10,336 bases of DNA, taken from Candidatus Heimdallarchaeota archaeon (GTDB lineage: Archaea; Asgardarchaeota; Heimdallarchaeia; Heimdallarchaeales; Kariarchaeaceae). Made by a program: the position numbers and the translations under genes. How positions within the stretch are numbered: the stretch's first letter is position 1; each line of letters starts with the position of its first letter. The notes under the pieces were generated by a model. It ran no database searches and was not told where the DNA came from. It saw nothing but the letters and a program-made list of their open reading frames with translations. Location: NCBI GenBank assembly GCA_015522385.1, contig WAMJ01000079.1, forward strand, positions 1-10,336. Direction: 5' to 3'. Of the stretch, positions 7,289 through 10,336 are shown piece by piece.

Positions 7289-8071
7289 CTATAATTCTAA
7301 TTCTTGTACATCGCTGCAATTACTGAAGCCCATATCCCATCCGAGATGAACTTCTTTATGGCACTTGGTACAGAGGGTGATAAGGTTCTCTAGGAAATTA
7401 AGGCCTCCCCTTGATTTCGGTATGACATGGTGGATTTCCAGTTCTTCTCGTCGTGCACATATCTTACACTCCCTGTCACTCTGCCTTCTAGTCTTCTTTG
7501 CTTCATTCCATACCGTCTCATTGAACCACGGTATGACCTCTTCGAGGTATATTCCATAGTGCCATGACGACGTGAATACCTCTGCGTCAAGGAAGATAAG
7601 TTTGGGGATTTTGCAAGGTACATTTTCTCCGAACACCTTCTGGTAGTATATCTGATATCGTCTTTCTCCTAAGGCAAATCTTATTTTGTAACGGCTCAGA
7701 ATAAGTTTCCTGTAGCAGTCGGTAGATCCAACATTGAACCCAAGTTCCTGAAACAGTTCTAGGACGGTTTCCAGATCCTCCATTGAAGATATTCTCCAAT
7801 TTACTCTTCCTCTGGCATTCAGGATCATGTTGATTATGCTCAAATCCAGTGTTTCCTGATACTCCTTCCTCATCTTTTTTTGATATCTGAAGAGGAGGTA
7901 TAGGATTTTAACAAGGAGTGGTCTGAATTGTGGGTTCTTCAGAATATTTAGGTTTTTCATAATCTCTTGGAAGAACGGGAAATTATTTCGTTCATTCAAT
8001 CGGGAATAAATATACTCCGGATCTTTTCTATGACTCAGGAGGTCGTTAGCTAATCTTTTCCCATAGCCCAT
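7289..8071 (-). CDS. HNH endonuclease family protein
   Basis: The protein is 260 aa. The C-terminal 60 residues form a zinc-supported HNH nuclease module (a treble-clef, metal-dependent DNase fold): C202-x2-C205, then IHHVIPKSRGG with H214-H215, ENLITLC with N229, C234-x2-C237, H238 and H242. H215 would be the general base; N229 and H238 would complete the active site. All expected residues are present, so it should be active. The first 200 residues match nothing I recognise. They are helical and basic at the start, with a hydrophobic patch near 50-65, and probably provide DNA or partner recognition. It is transcribed divergently from the first RING-like gene across 145 bp, and its own TATA box is centred 26-27 nt before the ATG. 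Possible roles include a solitary homing-type or restriction-type nuclease or a defence effector; context does not decide. Confidence 0.88.
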   Translation of the reverse strand: MGYGKRLANDLLSHRKDPEYIYSRLNERNNFPFFQEIMKNLNILKNPQFRPLLVKILYLLFRYQKKMRKEYQETLDLSIINMILNARGRVNWRISSMEDLETVLELFQELGFNVGSTDCYRKLILSRYKIRFALGERRYQIYYQKVFGENVPCKIPKLIFLDAEVFTSSWHYGIYLEEVIPWFNETVWNEAKKTRRQSDRECKICARREELEIHHVIPKSRGGLNFLENLITLCTKCHKEVHLGWDMGFSNCSDVQELEL

Positions 8072-8091
8072 TATTCTTCCCTCAACGATCG

Positions 8092-8103
8092 GTATTTATA
8101 AAT
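8092..8103 (-). promoter_or_regulatory. TATA-like box of the HNH gene
   Basis: Minus-strand ATTTATAAATAC is centred about 26-27 nt before the ATG at 8071, predicting a leaderless transcript. It forms the left half of a 145 bp divergent promoter region shared with the first RING-like gene. Confidence 0.6.
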
Positions 8104-8187
8104 CTGTGGTGTCATAGATCTTTTTGCTCACGTGGTCTGGTTAAACCCAAGTTGATGTACGCGACTGTCTACTCTCATACAGAATTG

Positions 8188-8194
8188 TTTTTAT
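8188..8194 (+). promoter_or_regulatory. TATA-like box of the first RING-like gene
   Basis: TTTTTAT, centred 26 nt before the GTG at 8217, fits a leaderless transcript and supports the GTG start. The first hydrophobic helix begins right after this start. Confidence 0.45.
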
Positions 8195-8216
8195 CACACG
8201 TCTTGGTAATGAACTT

Positions 8217-9062
8217 GTGGTCTACGAAGCCATCGTGCTCCTTCTTATAGGGGTGGGTGTTCTTTTGATGTACTTTCTTCTACCCGCACTGAGGGGACGG
8301 CGTATAAGGAGAGAGGTTGCAAGGCGTACTCTTGGTGAGACCCTCCTCCGTGCTGGCTTCAAGCTGACCGATGCTCCAATTTCGCTGGGGGAAATGAGAT
8401 ACGAGGCACAGCTCGCAGGTAAGGATGTGAGCTTCTTTATGGATAAGGAAAATGTGCAGTTTCAAGTTATGGTGACGAAGGATGAGGATTATCTGTGCTA
8501 TGCCCGCTTCCCCAAACTCATTCCTGTCACAGGAAACCTTGCCATCTACAGGGAGGGGGTCTTCAGTCCGTACGATGAGGACTTTGGATCGGTCTATCCA
8601 CGTGATGGCATCATCTACGAAGCGGGGAATGGAGACGTGGTGACGAGAATCGAAGACAATCTGAGGGATCAGATACTGACGATTTTCACCTTCCTCGAGA
8701 TGCTGGACGTGAGCAATGTCAGCTCTTTCTCCTTCAAGGACATCGGTGAGCTTGTGAACTACTGCAACCAGTTGGTCACATTCCAGAGAGAGGTTTTGGT
8801 GCTCTTCCCGAGGTCTGAAGAGGGTGAGGATAACAACGAGGTAATGACCTGTGTGATTTGCTCTAATACTGTCCGGAATGCTGAAGGTATCTGCCTCATT
8901 GACTGTTGTGGTACCTACTACCACAGGTCGCATCTTAGTACGTGGTTCCTTACCAAGACGAGCTGTCCGTATTGTTCTCGTACTGACTTCTCGGTGTACG
9001 AGCTCAAACGGGTGGACGGTTTCGTCTTCGAGTCACAGACCTCTATTCGTGAGGAAAACTAA
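8217..9062 (+). CDS. Membrane-anchored RING-H2-like zinc-finger protein (1)
   Basis: This 281 aa protein has three parts. Residues 4-22 are a single membrane helix followed by a strongly basic stretch (RGRRIRREVARR), so the rest should face the cytosol. Residues about 38-195 are a mixed alpha/beta domain of unknown family. After an acidic linker (199-208), residues 212-253 form a RING-type finger: C212-x2-C215, C230-C231, H236-x2-H239, W243, C250-P-x-C253. Spacing matches eukaryotic RING-H2 domains of the form C-G-H-x-F-H-x2-C-I-x2-W, except that the usual His after the third Cys is Thr233 and the sixth ligand is His. C230 may fill the gap. Hydrophobic I214, W243 and P251 occupy the positions where RING E3 ligases touch E2 enzymes. 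A ubiquitin-like ligase role is inferred. The start is GTG, leaderless; its paralogue-like neighbour follows after 87 bp. A purely structural zinc finger is the alternative. Confidence 0.82.
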   Translation: MVYEAIVLLLIGVGVLLMYFLLPALRGRRIRREVARRTLGETLLRAGFKLTDAPISLGEMRYEAQLAGKDVSFFMDKENVQFQVMVTKDEDYLCYARFPKLIPVTGNLAIYREGVFSPYDEDFGSVYPRDGIIYEAGNGDVVTRIEDNLRDQILTIFTFLEMLDVSNVSSFSFKDIGELVNYCNQLVTFQREVLVLFPRSEEGEDNNEVMTCVICSNTVRNAEGICLIDCCGTYYHRSHLSTWFLTKTSCPYCSRTDFSVYELKRVDGFVFESQTSIREEN

Positions 9063-9102
9063 TGTCGTGTATCGTTCACTGTGCCGAAAAACTGGGGGTG
9101 GA

Positions 9103-9129
9103 TTTATAAATATGTGATGTAAAATATAC
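9103..9129 (+). promoter_or_regulatory. TATA-like boxes of the second RING-like gene
   Basis: Two candidates occur: TTTATAAATA (9103-9112), giving a leader of about 16 nt, and TAAAATATAC (9120-9129), centred 25 nt before the ATG and giving a leaderless mRNA. Either implies that the second RING-like gene can be transcribed independently of the first. Confidence 0.5.
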
Positions 9130-9149
9130 TGTGTGGATGTGGTTAATTT

Positions 9150-9815
9150 ATGTCGTGGATTTTCTTTATTACTTCCTTTGGTTCAGTCTTTGTTCTCAGC
9201 TTGCTGATTTACTTCCTGATAATTGTGACGAAGATGGACGGGACGTCTAAGTTGAAGCGCATGGGTTTTGGGGTGAAGATGTCTTCTGATTCCACGTACT
9301 ATACCGTAAGATCCACGAATCTGATCGCTCGGGTTCGGGACCATGACGGAAGGTACTCAATAAGGTTCCGTTTTCCTGAATTAGGGTACATACCGCAGTC
9401 TTATGACCGGGTATTTGTGGTCAAAGAACTCACGAGGGTGGGTGATATACTGAGTCACGGAACAAAGATTAACTACTTTGGGAAGAACAGGATCAGGGGG
9501 CTAAGCAGTGAAGAGGTTGTTGAGACATTGAATGAGTTAGAGCGTGATGCCAAGATCCTCTCGGTTGAGTGGAGAAAGATCCAAGAAGATATCGAGAGAT
9601 CTCGAAGCAAAATTACCATGGTCGACTTCGAACCTGAACTAGAGAGTAGAACATGCGTCTTCTGCTATGACGATGTGACTGAAGACACTCACACAATGGA
9701 GTGCTGTTCATTACTTGTTCACAGGGGTCACCTCCAGATCTGGTTGAGAGAGAATTCCGGATGTCCTAATTGCAGATCCCCAGTTCCAGCGCTTCCAAGG
9801 TTAGAAACTCCATAA
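9150..9815 (+). CDS. Membrane-anchored RING-H2-like zinc-finger protein (2)
   Basis: This 221 aa protein has the same plan as its upstream neighbour. Residues 4-27 form one membrane helix, with basic residues following (SKLKRMGF), again predicting a cytosolic body. Residues about 33-115 form a small beta-rich domain. Residues 119-155 are charged and helical, possibly a coiled coil. Residues 169-208 are the finger: C169-x2-C172, C185-C186, H191-x2-H194, W198, C205-P-x-C208. As in the first protein, the fourth classical ligand position is not His (Leu188), and a CC pair precedes it. F171, W198 and P206 keep the hydrophobic E2-contact pattern, and R209 follows the last Cys, where E3 ligases often have a basic linchpin residue. 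The protein ends 13 residues after the finger. ATG 9150 is the first start in frame after a TAA at 9144. A pyrimidine-rich run after the stop may terminate transcription. Confidence 0.82.
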   Translation: MSWIFFITSFGSVFVLSLLIYFLIIVTKMDGTSKLKRMGFGVKMSSDSTYYTVRSTNLIARVRDHDGRYSIRFRFPELGYIPQSYDRVFVVKELTRVGDILSHGTKINYFGKNRIRGLSSEEVVETLNELERDAKILSVEWRKIQEDIERSRSKITMVDFEPELESRTCVFCYDDVTEDTHTMECCSLLVHRGHLQIWLRENSGCPNCRSPVPALPRLETP

Positions 9816-9838
9816 TTTCTTTCACCCTCTAGATTTCT
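9816..9838 (+). terminator. Possible T-rich transcription terminator
   Basis: The stop of the second RING-like gene is followed directly by a pyrimidine-rich stretch containing runs such as TTTCTTTC and ATTTCTC. Archaeal RNA polymerase often terminates at T-rich tracts without a hairpin. The call rests on composition alone. Confidence 0.3.
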
Positions 9839-9934
9839 CAGCCATTGTGTGAATGTACAAAATCATGCATACATTGAATTGGTGAAAATGAACTTCGAGA
9901 AAAATATTTGCAGTGGCTGATATTTCAGTAGAAA

Positions 9935-9944
9935 TAATTAAAAA
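9935..9944 (+). promoter_or_regulatory. TATA-like box of the 3' membrane protein gene
   Basis: TAATTAAAAA is centred 30 nt before ATG 9970. It would give a leaderless or nearly leaderless transcript. The surrounding 60 bp are very AT-rich, so the exact box is uncertain. Confidence 0.4.
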
Positions 9945-9969
9945 CAGAAAAATATTTTGGAAAAACACT

Positions 9970-10336
9970 ATGAACATAGATTTCGTTAAAAACTCCCGGT
10001 TCTGGTTAATCTTTATTCAGGGTGTAATCGCATTTGGCGCATTCGCAGGGGGTAGTATGCTATTACTTAGCCCTGAGGGAAGCCCGGGATTACAGCTTGA
10101 CAAGGTGGTTCTAGAGGATTCTCCCTTCACAAACTTCCTCGTGCCAGCGATTATTCTTATTTCCGTGATAGGTGTTGGCCACGTGTTGGGGGTAATATTG
10201 TCTCTAATGGAATACAGGAAGGCCGCACTTTATGGTCTTCTTATGGGGATCACGTTGTTCACATGGTTAACGATCCAGATCGTGTTAATTGGTTTTCATT
10301 TCCTCCAACCAATCCATTATGCCATGGGGGTAGTAG
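9970..10336 (+). CDS. Small multi-pass membrane protein, partial (runs off right edge)
   Basis: From ATG 9970 there are 122 codons without a stop up to the window edge. The product is strongly hydrophobic, with membrane helices at about residues 11-34, 55-78 and 84-108 and the start of a fourth near 115. A conserved-looking motif SPFTNFLVPA (51-60) sits between helices 1 and 2, and FHFLQP (109-114) precedes the last helix. From memory this layout resembles a widespread family of small uncharacterised bacterial and archaeal membrane proteins with an SPF-x-x-[FY]-LIPG motif. I know no function for them. It follows the second RING-like gene on the same strand after 154 bp and has its own putative promoter, so co-transcription is not indicated. 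Confidence 0.8.
   Translation, partial: MNIDFVKNSRFWLIFIQGVIAFGAFAGGSMLLLSPEGSPGLQLDKVVLEDSPFTNFLVPAIILISVIGVGHVLGVILSLMEYRKAALYGLLMGITLFTWLTIQIVLIGFHFLQPIHYAMGVV

Noticed and set aside
7149..7349. Plus-strand frame of 66 codons
   Set aside because: It overlaps the 3' end of the HNH gene and the tRNA upstream region and has no promoter or motif.
7048..8071. tRNA-Leu as integration site of a mobile element carrying the HNH gene
   Set aside because: The HNH gene lies on the 5' side of the tRNA, whereas integration usually uses the 3' end. No second copy of the tRNA end, integrase or direct repeat was found.
8280..8933. Open minus-strand frame of 217 codons
   Set aside because: It is antisense to the first RING-like gene. 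The plus frame has a membrane helix and zinc motif, while the minus frame shows no motif.
9838..9920. Inverted repeat TCAGCCATTG / CAGTGGCTGA with one mismatch, about 63 bp apart
   Set aside because: Short arms with a long AT-rich spacer are likely chance; no function could be tied to them.
1..10336. CRISPR arrays, insertion sequences, rRNA, riboswitches
   Set aside because: No regularly spaced repeats, transposase frames, rRNA-like segments or riboswitch-like structured leaders were seen. The gaps between genes are at most about 200 bp.

Overview
The window looks like chromosomal DNA of an archaeon with a bacterial-type DNA repair gene and RING-like proteins. The archaeal evidence is: TATA-type promoter elements lying about 25-30 nt before start codons; almost no Shine-Dalgarno sequences; GTG and TTG starts consistent with leaderless mRNAs; a tRNA-Leu without encoded CCA; and a sequon-rich, C-terminally membrane-anchored surface protein with a Ser/Thr stalk. 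Membrane-anchored RING-like proteins and a complex I-type NuoB fit an Asgard-like or TACK-like lineage. That placement is inference; nothing here fixes the phylum. Layout, left to right: the 5' part of uvrA (minus, runs off the left edge); a stand-alone nuoB (minus); a divergently transcribed ketopantoate reductase family gene (plus); a 542-546 aa soluble orphan protein (plus); an 807 aa exported surface protein (plus); tRNA-Leu(UAG) (minus); an HNH endonuclease family gene (minus); two consecutive genes for membrane-anchored RING-like zinc-finger proteins (plus); and the start of a small multi-pass membrane protein (plus, runs off the right edge). The genes do not form one obvious operon. Nearly every gene has its own promoter, and the left part is a set of unrelated housekeeping functions (repair, respiration, CoA precursor synthesis). 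The part most worth attention is 8217-9815. It holds two paralogue-like proteins, each with one N-terminal transmembrane helix, a cytoplasmic middle domain and a C-terminal RING-H2-like finger. Both share the same unusual ligand pattern: a CC pair, with no His at the usual fourth-ligand position. They keep the residues that in eukaryotic RING E3 ligases contact E2 enzymes. This suggests a membrane-tethered, ubiquitin-like ligase pair in an archaeon. No ubiquitin, E1 or E2 gene is visible in the window, so the role is unproven. No stretch longer than about 200 bases lacks a gene. No CRISPR array, insertion sequence or rRNA was seen.
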